This document shows positions 43,232-52,354 of a DNA stretch of 64,000 nucleotides, piece after piece. Source of the DNA: a bacterium (lineage in GTDB: Bacteria > Planctomycetota > UBA1135 > UBA2386); the NCBI GenBank assembly GCA_030432695.1, contig JAUILN010000014.1, positions 186,001-250,000 of the forward strand, read 5' to 3'. The notes beneath the pieces were generated by a model. That model was not told the DNA's origin. It saw only the letters and a list, made by a program, of their open reading frames with translations, and made no database searches. The stretch's first letter is position 1; every line of letters starts with the position of its first letter. The position numbers and the translations under genes were made by a program.

Positions 43232-44989
43232 TCAACGCACCACCAGTTCCAACGTCTGATCGAGATTCGCGGGGACGGGGCCCTCCGTGACGCCGTTGCG
43301 ACCGTCGAAGGTCCAACACCACGCCATGACCTCCGTCTCGCCGTCTTCGATCGGCACCGAGAAGCTGCCGTCTGCATCGCTGATGGCGCCCAGGGCCAAC
43401 GGGATGAGTGGTCCGCGACGGCTGGTGAGGTCGCCCACGGTCTCGACCATGATCCTCGCCCCGGCGACCGGTACACCGCTCCGGTCGAGCACGCGGCCGG
43501 CCATCCGGCGGCCTTCACGCTGGTGGAGGTCGAACGATCTGCGGGCCGCATCGGGACGCACCGTGATCGTGTCCCAGGCTGGCAGGAACCGCGTATCGAG
43601 GGTCGTGAGACCGACCATGCCACTCTCGACGCCGTCGAATCGGAAGCGTCCCGCGGAGTCGCTGATCGTCATGCGCAACGCGTCCGAGTCCGTCGTCGAC
43701 ACGAGTACGGGGTCGAGGGCCGGCACGATCACGACCGCGACCCCGGCGCAGGGAACGCCTTCTGGGTCGAAGACCGTGCCGTCGATGCTCGCGGTGGCGG
43801 GCAGATGCAGGTCAGCTCCGTCCAGGGCGTCCGGATCCACGTGCAGGTGAGCCAGGCTCCAGGGTCTCGCACCGCCTTCGATCCACAGCGACGTGCGGGA
43901 TTCGGGATCGAAGGGGTAGCGAAGCGTCACCCGGCCGTTCGCGTCGGTGCGTGCCGCGCGGGTGAGTTGCGTCGTCGCACCGGGCAGGTCGCGGCCGTCG
44001 AGGAACGCCAGCGGGATGCTGCCGCACGCGAGGACTTCACGACCGGCGACTGGTCGGTCGAGCCCGTCCACCAGACGGAACTGGATCGTGCGTAGCGGCT
44101 CGAGCGTGAGTTCCTTGCGGAGCCGCCGACCGAAGTGCTCGGCGATGCCCCGTAGCGTGCCGTGTTCGCCGCTTCGGACTTCGAGATACAGGGGCTTCCC
44201 GAGGTTCTCGAATTCGACGAAGCCGTCGGCGTCCGTCGTCAGCTCCCGCCGGAGCCCAGGTGCCGTGAAGGGGCGATCCACCGTCGCGCCGGACACCGGT
44301 TCCCCCTCGGCGTCGAGTACCGTGATCAGCACGCGGTCGACGGGGTCGAGCTTCAGCTGCCACGGTCCTTCGTCGGGCAGTTCGCGCAGGACCTGCCCGG
44401 CGGGCGTCGCCAGCACGGTCGGTGCTCCGCCGGGCTGCGCGGTACGCAGCGTGAAGCTGCCGCGTTCGTCGGTCGTCGCGACGGTTTCGTCGAGGTGCAG
44501 GAAGCCACTCAGTCGCGGCGCTACCGCGGCCAGGTGTTCGACCGGGTCCGCGGCTACCGTGATTCTGCATCCGGCGACCGGCGCGTCGGCGGCGTCGTGC
44601 ACCTCGCCGTGGATCGTGCGCAGCGGTCGGAGTTCGAGGCGCAGGGGAACTCCCGGGATCGGGAGTCGATGGATCTTCGAACGAGCGTCGTCGGTCTCGG
44701 CGCGCAACGCGAAGAAGCCGGTCGAGGGCCGCGGCAGCGTGAATCGGCCGCGCGGTCCGGTTCGTGTCCGGTCACGCTCCATCGCTTCCTCCGTTTGGGC
44801 CGCGAGCGGAGCGTGCGGGTCGGGCCGCCCGTACAGGACGACCACGGCGTCGGGCACCGGGTTGCCCTCTTCGTCCGTCACGATCCCGATCGCGGTCTCG
44901 GGGGCTTTCCCCTCGTCCGTGCTCTGCGCAACCGGGCTCGCGCCGACGATCAGCGCAGTGAATGCCCCCACAACATGCAGTCTCGACAT
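43232..44989 (-). CDS. Secreted protein with multiple carboxypeptidase-regulatory-like repeats
   Basis: The protein has 585 residues with a signal peptide (MSRLHVVGAFTALIVGASPVA). It consists of about six beta-sandwich repeats with the usual phrases: VTDEEGNPVPDAVVVLYG, TGPRGRFTLPRPSTG, VHDAADAPVAGCRITVA, LDAEGEPVSGATVDRP, FDPEGVPCAGVAVVIV and LDRSGVPVAGARIMVE. There is no sigma domain and no membrane span after the signal, so it is a secreted or periplasmic relative of the external half of the two sigma-receptor fusions. It could be a ligand-binding or wall-associated protein. The start is supported by TACACT 5 bases upstream. Confidence 0.8.
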   Translation of the reverse strand: MSRLHVVGAFTALIVGASPVAQSTDEGKAPETAIGIVTDEEGNPVPDAVVVLYGRPDPHAPLAAQTEEAMERDRTRTGPRGRFTLPRPSTGFFALRAETDDARSKIHRLPIPGVPLRLELRPLRTIHGEVHDAADAPVAGCRITVAADPVEHLAAVAPRLSGFLHLDETVATTDERGSFTLRTAQPGGAPTVLATPAGQVLRELPDEGPWQLKLDPVDRVLITVLDAEGEPVSGATVDRPFTAPGLRRELTTDADGFVEFENLGKPLYLEVRSGEHGTLRGIAEHFGRRLRKELTLEPLRTIQFRLVDGLDRPVAGREVLACGSIPLAFLDGRDLPGATTQLTRAARTDANGRVTLRYPFDPESRTSLWIEGGARPWSLAHLHVDPDALDGADLHLPATASIDGTVFDPEGVPCAGVAVVIVPALDPVLVSTTDSDALRMTISDSAGRFRFDGVESGMVGLTTLDTRFLPAWDTITVRPDAARRSFDLHQREGRRMAGRVLDRSGVPVAGARIMVETVGDLTSRRGPLIPLALGAISDADGSFSVPIEDGETEVMAWCWTFDGRNGVTEGPVPANLDQTLELVVR

Positions 44990-44994
44990 CTTGC

Positions 44995-45000
44995 AGTGTA
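44995..45000 (-). promoter_or_regulatory. Possible -10 element TACACT (minus), leaderless-type spacing
   Basis: On the minus strand TACACT is 5 bases before the ATG at 44989. The gene upstream (alpha/beta hydrolase) ends at 45034, so the intergenic region is 44 bases. No Shine-Dalgarno sequence. Confidence 0.4.
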
Positions 45001-45033
45001 GTTCGTGTCCGGTGTGGTTCCGATCCGATCGCG

Positions 45034-46908
45034 TCAGCGCTCGAGCGCGGCGCGCAGGTGCCTCAGGTCGTAGTGCCGCAGCGCGCCGGGGACCACGTAG
45101 GGCAGCAGCGTCTCGTCGACGTCCGGTTCGTAGAGATCGAGCCAGCTGTCGATCGGGGTCTCGATCTCGACCTCGCCGAACAGCGAGCGCGCGAAGGCCG
45201 CAGCGTGCAGCGCCGCGATCCCGGCCGGTCCGTGCGCGACCAGGTCCGGCGCCTCACCGTGCGACGCCCGCAGCTGCGCGGCGACGTCGAGGATCTGGCG
45301 GGTCTGGATCGCGACGAGGCAGCGGTCGAGCAGGATGCCGAGTGCTGCGTCGCGGCCGGCCGGGCCGGAGCTGCCGTACCAGGCCTTCTCCTTGGGCTGC
45401 GCGTGGCCGGTGCACAGCGGCGACAGCCAGGTGGTGGGGCGTTCGGGAGTGCTGCGCAGGTCGACGTTGCCGAGGACCAGCACGGGGCGGCCTTCGCCCT
45501 TGTGCCGCGTCGAGGGGGCGGTGGTGCCGTCGGCGAAGCGGATCCACTGCACGCCGTCTTCGCGGTGCTCCGATTGGATCGGCCGCGTCGCGATCGGTCC
45601 CTGGCGGAAGCCGAACAGGCGGCGGGCTTCGGCGAGCGCCGGTTCCTCGCCGAGTTCGGCATCGAGATGGAGCTGTGCCCGCAGCACCTGCGCGTAGTCG
45701 CGGAGCCGCGCCGGCAGCGGGTGGGCGTTCTCGTGCAGTTCGACCTGGCCCTGCTCGCAGACCTGCGCCTCGGTGGCGGTCATCGGTGCGTTGGCGACGC
45801 AGGTCACGTCGAGGTCCTCGTCGAGGAGGTGGCGGCCGAACCACTCGACCGTCGCCTCGATGAGCTTCGCGTCCCAGCCGTGGCCGGCGTCGACCTCGGT
45901 GAGCGCGAGGTGGTCGCTGGCGCTCAGCGCCGCGTAGACCTTGCGGGCTTCGTCGACCGTTTCCCGCGTGCCGCCGATCGGGAAGAAGTCGCGCTGCGCG
46001 GCGCAGACCAGGGTCGGTGCCGGCGCGCGCACGGCGAGTAGATCTGCATGGTCGATGCCGGCCGTCGCCTGACCGCGCAGCAGTTGCTCTGCGTCCTGCG
46101 GCCCGATCGCCCGCAGCACCTGCGGCAGCGAGGTCACGTAGCACGAAGGTGCCGCGACCTTCAGTCGCTCGTCGAAGGCGAAGGCGAGCACGGTCTGGGT
46201 ACCGCCACCGCTGTTGCCGCAGATGCCGAGTCGTTCGGCATCGACGTCGTCGCAGCGCACGAGGGCGTCCACGCAACGCACCGCGTCGGCGACCATCACC
46301 GCCGCCATCGAGGTGCCGAGCAACAGAGCGCGCGCACCCTGGACGTTGTGGGCGCGCGTGCCCCAGCGCAGCGCCTTGCCCGACTCGTCGAACTCCTGCA
46401 GGCGCTCGCCCTGCTCGACCGGATCGAAGCACAGCGCGACGAAGCCGTGCTGCGCCAACGTCGCGGCGCCACGTTGGTACAGGGGATACGACTTGCCCTC
46501 TTCGCTGTGGCCGCAGGCGACCAGCACCGCGGGCCGCGGGGCGGGGAAGCGCGCGGCATCGGGCACGTAGCGGTGCGCCGGGATCCAGCTCCGGTCGAAG
46601 GCCTCGATCAGCAGGTGTTCGATGCGGTAGCCGTCGCGCGGCAGCGTGCGGACCGTGATCACGTCGGGCGGTGCGCGGTGGGCGCCGACGAACTCGCCGA
46701 GGCGCTCCTCGAGGAAGTCGCGGATCCGGCGCTGCCAGGCCGTGACCTCCGCGGGCGATTCCAGGCCGTTGCGGTGGCGGGCGCCGGCGGCGAGGCCGGC
46801 TTCGATGTCGCGCAGCAGCGCCTCGCGGGAGATCTCCCAGGGTTCCCGCTGGGCAGTGGCGGGGAGGGTCAGGGAGGTGGCGAGAAGGACCAGGTGGAGC
46901 GACTTCAC
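45034..46908 (-). CDS. Secreted alpha/beta hydrolase (acetyl-xylan-esterase-like)
   Basis: The protein has 624 residues from a GTG at 46908. A signal peptide (VKSLHLVLLATSLTLPATAQ) precedes an alpha/beta hydrolase domain of the large esterase type: AVLVACGHSEEGKSYPLYQR with the oxyanion region, nucleophile in GICGNSGGGTQ (S233), and the His in VDAGHGWD near residue 345. The C-terminal about 250 residues form a second, partly degenerate hydrolase-like half (LVLGNVDLRSTP, VAHGPAGIAALHAAAFA) without a catalytic serine. It probably deacylates a polysaccharide or other ester outside the cytoplasm. The substrate is unknown. It diverges from the next gene across 148 bases. Confidence 0.8.
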   Translation of the reverse strand: MKSLHLVLLATSLTLPATAQREPWEISREALLRDIEAGLAAGARHRNGLESPAEVTAWQRRIRDFLEERLGEFVGAHRAPPDVITVRTLPRDGYRIEHLLIEAFDRSWIPAHRYVPDAARFPAPRPAVLVACGHSEEGKSYPLYQRGAATLAQHGFVALCFDPVEQGERLQEFDESGKALRWGTRAHNVQGARALLLGTSMAAVMVADAVRCVDALVRCDDVDAERLGICGNSGGGTQTVLAFAFDERLKVAAPSCYVTSLPQVLRAIGPQDAEQLLRGQATAGIDHADLLAVRAPAPTLVCAAQRDFFPIGGTRETVDEARKVYAALSASDHLALTEVDAGHGWDAKLIEATVEWFGRHLLDEDLDVTCVANAPMTATEAQVCEQGQVELHENAHPLPARLRDYAQVLRAQLHLDAELGEEPALAEARRLFGFRQGPIATRPIQSEHREDGVQWIRFADGTTAPSTRHKGEGRPVLVLGNVDLRSTPERPTTWLSPLCTGHAQPKEKAWYGSSGPAGRDAALGILLDRCLVAIQTRQILDVAAQLRASHGEAPDLVAHGPAGIAALHAAAFARSLFGEVEIETPIDSWLDLYEPDVDETLLPYVVPGALRHYDLRHLRAALER

Positions 46909-47056
46909 GTTGCCGCCATGCTCGCGCCCGCGGTCGACCGCATGGGGGGTTTTCTGTCTTTCGGGGGAGTCTTGCACGGGACGTCTCGTCGTCTGGCGCT
47001 CGACAAACAACCTGTTGGTAGTGCGTCGAGCCCTGACTCCCGATCTGCTTCCCACG

Positions 47057-47926
47057 ATGAACATCCGTCTTGCCGCCATCGCGGCTCTCGTCGTCCTTCC
47101 GCCCTGCTTCGCCCAGGAACCCGCCGCTGCGCCCGACGCCGAGGCGAGCCCACTCGCCACCGCGTTGTCGCGACTCACCCGGACCGACGGGATGTCGAGC
47201 TGGCGGCTGACCGTCGAGCGGGAAGGTGCCGACGGCGGCGATCCCTTCGGTGGCGCGGTGGTGCTCGGTGGTCCGGAGGCCGGGGCGCCCTACGAGGGCG
47301 AACTCCAGGTGCTGTTCGACGGCGAGGAGCTGATCGCCTGCACCGACGGTGAACTGCCCGGGTTCGCGCTCTACCGGACCGCCAAGGGTCGCGAGATCAT
47401 CACCACCACCATGGAGAGCGGCGAGTCGATCGACGTGCGGGGCGTGCTCGGCGATGTCGCTCAGCTGCTGCGCCGTGACCGGCTGGTCGAGCGGGTCAGC
47501 GCGTCGATCCAGAAGGCCGAGATCGAAAAGACCGACAACGAGGACGGCTCGACCGAGCTGCTCTGCGAGCTGCCGAAGTCCTGGCTGGCGACGGATGCGG
47601 ACGGCGATGCGTTCGGCGGGATGTTCGAGAACCCGATGGCGCCCAAGGTCCTGAAGGTGACCGCGCGCCTGGAGATCGGCGCCGACGACACCCTGAAGGC
47701 GCTGCGCTTCGATGTGATCCGCAGCGACCCGATGGCCGCGATCCAGGCCGCCGCGATGTCGGGTGAGTTCGGCGGCGGCGGCGAGATCGCGATCGGTCCC
47801 GACGACATCGCCGCATTCGCCGACGAGCCAGGTCCGGTCACGAGTTTCACGCTGCGTCCCGCTGCCGGCGCCGAGCGGGCCAAGGAACTGCTGGCCCGCC
47901 TGCGCAAGGTCGCCAAGGGGGGTTAA
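47057..47926 (+). CDS. Secreted protein of unknown function
   Basis: The protein has 289 residues with a signal peptide (MNIRLAAIAALVVLPPCFA). The mature part is acidic with mixed strands and helices (LQVLFDGEELIACTDGELPG, KSWLATDADGDAFGGMF) and no recognisable motif. Its last codons and TAA stop lie in hairpin repeat B2 (the GGTTAA of the left arm), so the natural C terminus may have been altered. It converges with htpG, with the repeat filling the 37-base gap. I do not recognise the family. Confidence 0.65.
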   Translation: MNIRLAAIAALVVLPPCFAQEPAAAPDAEASPLATALSRLTRTDGMSSWRLTVEREGADGGDPFGGAVVLGGPEAGAPYEGELQVLFDGEELIACTDGELPGFALYRTAKGREIITTTMESGESIDVRGVLGDVAQLLRRDRLVERVSASIQKAEIEKTDNEDGSTELLCELPKSWLATDADGDAFGGMFENPMAPKVLKVTARLEIGADDTLKALRFDVIRSDPMAAIQAAAMSGEFGGGGEIAIGPDDIAAFADEPGPVTSFTLRPAAGAERAKELLARLRKVAKGG

Positions 47927-47956
47927 CAACCCGGCCGGGTCGAGTTGTTAACCCCC
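47918..47956. repeat. Family B hairpin repeat, copy B2
   Basis: Arms GGGGGTTAACAAC (47918-47930) and GTTGTTAACCCCC (47944-47956) pair perfectly over 13 bases around a CCGG-rich centre. The left arm supplies the stop codon of the upstream gene, and the element ends 7 bases before the htpG stop codon on the other strand. It has the same orientation as B4. Confidence 0.9.
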
Positions 47957-47963
47957 TCGCTCG

Positions 47964-49904
47964 TCACGTCGCCTTCTGCATCAGCTCGGCGATCGCCTTG
48001 GCCAGCGCGGCGGGGTCCTTGGGCATCGAGCCCTCGGCCAAGAGCGCCTGGTCGTACAGCAGGCCGCTCCAGCGCGGCAGCCGCTCGGCGTCGTCGGCCA
48101 TGCCCGTCAGCGCCTTCACCACCGGGTGGTCGGGGTTCAACTCGAGGATGCGCTTCTGCTCGGGGATCGGCTGGCCGTTGGCGCGCAGGATCCGTTCGAG
48201 GTGCGGGCTGAGGCCCTGCTCGGAGGTGACCAGGCAGGCCGGTGAGTCGGTGAGACGGCTCGAGACGCGCACGTCCTCGACCCGATCGCTCAGCGCCTCC
48301 TTCACCTTGCCGACCACCTCCTCGAGGCCCTTGGCCTTCGCCTCGTGCTCCTTCTTCTCCTCCTCGGTCTCGGGGAGGTCGAGCGCGCCCTTCGAGGCGG
48401 CGATCAGCTTCTTGTCCTCGAACTCGGTGAGCCGCTGCACGACCCACTCGTCGATCGGGTCGGCCATGTAGAGCACCTCGTAGCCCTTCTTGCGCAGGGC
48501 CTCGAGGTGCGGGCTGTTGCGGCAGGCTTCGAGCGAGTCGCCGGTGACGTAGTAGATGCCCGGCTGGTCCGGATCCATCTTCGCGACGTAGTCGGGCAGC
48601 GAGACGAGGCCGCGGTTCGCGCTCGACTCGTAGCGCAGGAGCCGCGCGATCTCGTCGGTGTACTCCGGATCGAAGTGCACGCCCTCCTTGAGCACCCGGC
48701 CGAACTGCTGCCAGAAGGTCTCGTAGCGGTTCCGTTCGACCTTCTCGGTGGTCTCGTTGCCGTCGTCGTCCTCACTCTCCTGCTCGATCTCGGTCACGCC
48801 CTCATCGGCGAGCTCCTGGAGCAGGCCGAGCGTCTTCTTGGTGACCTGCTTCTTGATCGCCCGCGTCACGCGGTCCTGCTGCAGCAGCTCGCGCGACACG
48901 TTCAGCGGCAGGTCCTCGGAGTCGATCACGCCGCGCATGAACCGCAGCCATTCGGGCAGCAGCTCCTCGCAGTCCTCCATGATGAAGACGCGCTTCACGA
49001 ACAGCCGCACGCCGCGCTTGTTGCGCTGGTCGAACAGATCGAACGGCGCCTGACCCGGCACGAACAGCAGGCCGGTGAGCTCCTGCGTGCCCTCGACCTT
49101 GAAGTGGGTCCAGGCCAGCGGGTCCGACCAGTCGTGGCTGAGGTGCTTGTAGAACTCGTTGTACTGGAGGTCCTCGATCTCCGACTTGGGCCGCGTCCAG
49201 AGCGCGCTGGCCTGGTTGACGGTGTCCCACTCGGTCTTCTTGTCGTCGCCTTCGCCGCGGGTGACCTGCAGACGGATCGGGTGGCGGACGTAGTCGGAGT
49301 ACTTGCGGATCAGGTCCTTCAGGTCCCATTCGCGTGCATACTCGTCGGCGTCGTCCTTCAGCGACAGCACGATGTCGGTGCCGCGGCCTTCACGCTCCGC
49401 CGGCTCGACGGTGTAGCCGTCCTTCGCGTCGCTCTCCCAGGCCCAGGCCTCGTCACTGCCGGCGGCCCGCGACACCACCCGCACCCGGTCGGCGACCAGG
49501 AACGCCGAGTAGAAGCCGACGCCGAACTGCCCGATCAGCGACAGTTCACCCTTGCCCTCGGCCTTGGCCTTCATCGCCTCGACGAGTTGGCGGCTGCCCG
49601 AGCGCGCGATCGTGCCCAGGTTCTGGACCAGCTCGTCGTGCGTCATGCCGACGCCGTTGTCGCGGATCGTCAGCGTCTTGTTCTCGGCGTCGGGGACGAT
49701 CTCGATGCGGAGCTCCTTGTCGTCGCCCATCAGCTCCTTCTCGGTCAGCGCCCGGAAGGCCAGCTTGTCGAGCGCGTCGCTGGAGTTGCTGATCAGCTCG
49801 CGGAGGAAGACCTCGCGGTGGCTGTAGAGCGAGTTGACGACGATCGAGAGGACCTGGTCGACCTCGGCCTCGAATCGATGCTGTTCGGCTTGGGGGGTGC
49901 TCAT
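47964..49904 (-). CDS. htpG: Chaperone HtpG (Hsp90)
   Basis: The protein has 646 residues, typical for bacterial Hsp90. The GHKL ATP site is intact: LRELISNSSDALDKL (catalytic Glu in REL), IRDNGVGMTHDEL (DxGxG), and LIGQFGVGFYSAFLVADRV (the lid glycine motif). The middle domain has YVRHPIRLQV and NVSRELLQQ with the Arg that contacts ATP phosphate, and the C-terminal dimerisation domain is complete. The ATG at 49904 is at the conserved N terminus (QHRFEAEVDQVLSIVVNSLY). Hsp90 refolds stressed proteins in the cytosol. The gene appears to be transcribed alone and ends at hairpin repeat B2. Confidence 0.97.
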   Translation of the reverse strand: MSTPQAEQHRFEAEVDQVLSIVVNSLYSHREVFLRELISNSSDALDKLAFRALTEKELMGDDKELRIEIVPDAENKTLTIRDNGVGMTHDELVQNLGTIARSGSRQLVEAMKAKAEGKGELSLIGQFGVGFYSAFLVADRVRVVSRAAGSDEAWAWESDAKDGYTVEPAEREGRGTDIVLSLKDDADEYAREWDLKDLIRKYSDYVRHPIRLQVTRGEGDDKKTEWDTVNQASALWTRPKSEIEDLQYNEFYKHLSHDWSDPLAWTHFKVEGTQELTGLLFVPGQAPFDLFDQRNKRGVRLFVKRVFIMEDCEELLPEWLRFMRGVIDSEDLPLNVSRELLQQDRVTRAIKKQVTKKTLGLLQELADEGVTEIEQESEDDDGNETTEKVERNRYETFWQQFGRVLKEGVHFDPEYTDEIARLLRYESSANRGLVSLPDYVAKMDPDQPGIYYVTGDSLEACRNSPHLEALRKKGYEVLYMADPIDEWVVQRLTEFEDKKLIAASKGALDLPETEEEKKEHEAKAKGLEEVVGKVKEALSDRVEDVRVSSRLTDSPACLVTSEQGLSPHLERILRANGQPIPEQKRILELNPDHPVVKALTGMADDAERLPRWSGLLYDQALLAEGSMPKDPAALAKAIAELMQKAT

Positions 49905-50046
49905 CGGCGCGATCGATGTCAGGAAGGGGCTGCTGGGATGGACGATGGGCTCCGGGGCGTTCCGATGGGCTCCCGGAGCGGAATTCGGGCCGAACAGGAT
50001 TCGCTGCGGCGCCGCCGGTTTCAAGACCCCGGAGGGCCCCGCGGCC

Positions 50047-50625
50047 TCAGGCGGCGGGCCAGAGCCACGCGAACGCGGCTCCCGTGGCGAGGCCGTAGAG
50101 CAGGCCGTCGAAGACGAAGCGCCAGGCGACGTCCCAGCGCGCGCCCTTCCACATCGGCTCGTTGACCGTCGCGCCGGCGTAGGCCAGGAACGCCACGGTG
50201 GCGGTCAGCCGGAACACGTCGTCGCCGGCGGCCTCGGTGCCGAGCCCGATGGTGGCGACGTAGCCGGTCACCAGGCTGATGACGAGCGAGGTCACGAACC
50301 ACTGCAGCAACGACTTGCCCATGCTCGGCATGCCGTTCTGCCGCAGGATCAGGTAGCCGACGGGGCCCTGGGCGAAGCGGGCCTGCGTCTCCGGCGACTT
50401 CATCTCCTCCATCGAGCAGACGCCCGGGAACCAGTAGTGGCCCGGCTTCACGCCGGAGGCGCGGAGCGCGTCCATCACCGGCTGCTCGTCGGGCAGCTTC
50501 GCCACGTCGCCCTTGTGGAGCGGCAGGACCATGTGGACCACCGAGCTGACGACGAACACGAAGACCGCGGCCAGGAGGACCGGGAGCCAGAGGGAGGCGA
50601 GAGAGAGGGTGGCGAGGGTGAGCAT
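50047..50625 (-). CDS. Conserved integral membrane protein of unknown function
   Basis: The protein has 192 residues. One N-terminal span (LWLPVLLAAVFVFVVSSVVH) is followed by an external segment with MVLPLHKGDVAKLPDEQPV and GHYWFPGVCSMEEM, then three or four more spans (LLQWFVTSLVISLVTGYV, VFRLTATVAFLAYAGATVNE, FDGLLYGLATGAAFAWLW). The conserved polar phrase and the Trp-rich NEPMWKGARWDVAWRFVFDG look family-specific, but I cannot name the family. TACGCT lies 7 bases before the ATG. Confidence 0.75.
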   Translation of the reverse strand: MLTLATLSLASLWLPVLLAAVFVFVVSSVVHMVLPLHKGDVAKLPDEQPVMDALRASGVKPGHYWFPGVCSMEEMKSPETQARFAQGPVGYLILRQNGMPSMGKSLLQWFVTSLVISLVTGYVATIGLGTEAAGDDVFRLTATVAFLAYAGATVNEPMWKGARWDVAWRFVFDGLLYGLATGAAFAWLWPAA

Positions 50626-50632
50626 GGCCGGG

Positions 50633-50638
50633 AGCGTA
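50633..50638 (-). promoter_or_regulatory. Possible -10 element TACGCT (minus), leaderless-type spacing
   Basis: TACGCT on the minus strand is 7 bases before the ATG at 50625. The identical hexamer with the identical 7-base spacing precedes mobA at 55066. Confidence 0.45.
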
Positions 50639-50653
50639 GCCGGCCGCCTGCCC

Positions 50654-51544
50654 TCAGCGGATCACGTCGAAGACCACCACCCCGTGCTCCTGGTGCAGCA
50701 CGAAGCCGTCTCCCAGGTTGCGCAGGACTCGGTCCAGGAACTCCGCCATGGTCTCGCAACCGGCGGGGAGTGCGATGGGCGGGCGGGCGTCCAGCTGGGT
50801 CGAGGCCGCTCGAGTGAACAGCACGCCCGGGAATCCAGGAACGGCTTCGGCCAGGGTCGCCGGCAGGTCGTGTGCTGGAAGCGCATCGATCTCCTCGAGT
50901 TCGGGGGCGGGAAGGGCCGCGAGGTCGGTCGTCGCTGCGGGGCAACTGCAAGGGGACTCGGCGTCGCGTGCTTCGGCCAGTCGGACTCGCTGGGCGTCGA
51001 GGAGGGTGCCGAGTAGCCGGTGGACGCCGGGGGTCTGCGTGACCTCCAGCTCCGGTCCGTCGACGGTCAAGCTGCGGGTCGGCAGCCGCCAGCTCCAAGG
51101 GGCTGCTTCGCTGCGGATCCAGGCGGCGATCTCCTCGGGCTTCCAGCGGGCCGCCACGAAGTCGGAGAGGTCGTAGCGGCGCGTGACCGGATCGGCGAGC
51201 GATTCGTCGAGCGGATGCAGGGTGGGGCCCCGGTCGGGAAGGAGCTCCCAGCCGATGCCGAGGACGGTGCAGATCAGGTCGAGATCGGCGCGCGGCGTGG
51301 CGTGGAACGAGAGGCCGCGGAGGACGAGGTCGGGATCGTCGGCCAGGCCGTAGGGGTCCCGGACCGCCACCTGACACATGGCGGTCAGGAACTGGATGGC
51401 GTCGCCGAGCGGGGCGACTTCGTAGTGGAAGCGGATGCTGGCTTGGTCGAGTCGGGCGAGGTCTTCGAGCTGGGCGTCCTGGCAGTGGGCCGGGACCGGG
51501 AGGATGCAGACGACGACGGACGCGAAGACGATTCTGTGGCGCAT
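50654..51544 (-). CDS. Secreted protein with secretin/TonB short N-terminal (STN)-like regions
   Basis: The protein has 296 residues with a signal peptide (MRHRIVFASVVVCILPVPAHC). Two stretches follow the STN pattern of two small beta-alpha-beta units: IRFHYEVAPLGDAIQFLTAM with LVLRGLSFHATPRADLDLIC, and a later copy near the C terminus (LDARPPIALPAGCETMAEFL with FVLHQEHGVVVFDVI). STN-like modules usually precede secretin or TonB receptor barrels, but here no barrel follows, so the protein may be a soluble periplasmic binding unit. Domain naming is from pattern recognition only. The neighbouring divergent gene encodes another small secreted protein. Confidence 0.6.
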   Translation of the reverse strand: MRHRIVFASVVVCILPVPAHCQDAQLEDLARLDQASIRFHYEVAPLGDAIQFLTAMCQVAVRDPYGLADDPDLVLRGLSFHATPRADLDLICTVLGIGWELLPDRGPTLHPLDESLADPVTRRYDLSDFVAARWKPEEIAAWIRSEAAPWSWRLPTRSLTVDGPELEVTQTPGVHRLLGTLLDAQRVRLAEARDAESPCSCPAATTDLAALPAPELEEIDALPAHDLPATLAEAVPGFPGVLFTRAASTQLDARPPIALPAGCETMAEFLDRVLRNLGDGFVLHQEHGVVVFDVIR

Positions 51545-51641
51545 GGCAGGGTGTCCGCACCGCAACCGGGCGCGGGAGGTCGGGATGAGGAGACCTTCCC
51601 GGCTAACGTCACGGGTTCCCGAGCCGTCGAGAGATCCGACC

Positions 51642-51647
51642 GAGGAG
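51642..51647 (+). promoter_or_regulatory. Ribosome binding site GAGGAG
   Basis: GAGGAG is 9 bases before the ATG at 51657 and fixes that start. It is one of two clear Shine-Dalgarno sites I found. Confidence 0.6.
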
Positions 51648-51656
51648 AACCACATC

Positions 51657-52247
51657 ATGATCCGACGAGCCATCACCGCCCTTCTGCCCCTCTGCGCCGC
51701 GCTGCCCCTGGCCCTGCCCGCGCCTGCTCCAGCTCCCGTGCCCGGCCCCGGCAACGTGGTGCTGACGATGAAGCGACTGCTGACGGCGATGGACACCGGC
51801 GATGCGGCCGCGGTGCAGGAACTGCTCGCGGTGCCGAACACCATCGGCTACGCGATGCGGCTCGACGGGGAGCAGATGTTCGAGGAGATGCGCAAGACCC
51901 CGGTCGGAGCCTGGTTCGAACTCGACGAAGCCGGTCGTCCATTGAGCTTCGAGACCCCCGAGGCGTTCGCCGCCGCGATGACCTCGCCGCCCCCCGGCTC
52001 GACCTGGCGCCACGAGGTGCGGCAGGGCATCGCCCACTGCGCCAGCCAGGACGCGAGCATGGGCATCCTCGAGTTCGACCGCATCGTCGAGCACAACGGC
52101 GAGGAGGCGGCACGCAAGCGGATGCGGGTGACCGCGGTGATGCATTGGGTCGACGGCGGCTTTCGCATCCACAGCTGGCATGCTTCCGCGCTGGCCGGCG
52201 AGCTGCCGATCCCGCCGCTGCCCGAGAAGGCTTCGAAGGGCGAGTGA
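51657..52247 (+). CDS. Small secreted protein, possibly NTF2/SnoaL-like
   Basis: The protein has 196 residues with a signal peptide (MIRRAITALLPLCAALPLAL) and a Pro/Ala linker. The mature part begins with a helix (LTMKRLLTAMDTGDAAAVQE) and ends with strands RVTAVMHWVDGGFRIHSWH, a layout like the cone-shaped NTF2/SnoaL fold used for small-ligand binding. The assignment is by pattern only. Hairpin repeats A3 and A4 follow the stop codon. Confidence 0.6.
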   Translation: MIRRAITALLPLCAALPLALPAPAPAPVPGPGNVVLTMKRLLTAMDTGDAAAVQELLAVPNTIGYAMRLDGEQMFEEMRKTPVGAWFELDEAGRPLSFETPEAFAAAMTSPPPGSTWRHEVRQGIAHCASQDASMGILEFDRIVEHNGEEAARKRMRVTAVMHWVDGGFRIHSWHASALAGELPIPPLPEKASKGE

Positions 52248-52256
52248 CCCAGCGTT

Positions 52257-52293
52257 TCTGTCGTGGTCGGTGCCAGGCACCGTTCGCGACAGA
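52257..52293. repeat. Family A hairpin repeat, copy A3
   Basis: Arms TCTGTCG (52257-52263) and CGACAGA (52287-52293), then a 5-base inner segment held by two Watson-Crick and two G-U type pairs with one mismatch, then the tip GGTGCCAGGCACC (52269-52281). It lies 9 bases after a stop codon and is 12 bases from copy A4. Confidence 0.85.
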
Positions 52294-52305
52294 GTCTGCG
52301 CCACA

Positions 52306-52348
52306 AAGTCTGTCGTGGTTCGTGCCTGGCACCGACTACGACAGACTT
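52306..52348. repeat. Family A hairpin repeat, copy A4
   Basis: A 15-base stem (52306-52320 with 52334-52348) has 13 Watson-Crick and 2 G-U pairs, with one C-C mismatch below the tip GTGCCTGGCAC (52322-52332). It ends 6 bases before the stop codon of the minus-strand hydrolase gene. Together with A3 it fills a convergent gap. Confidence 0.88.
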
Positions 52349-52354
52349 CGGGGG

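Noticed and set aside
52257..52348. Repeats A3/A4 as terminal inverted repeats of an insertion sequence
   Set aside because: Only 12 bases lie between them; there is no room for a transposase and no visible target duplication.
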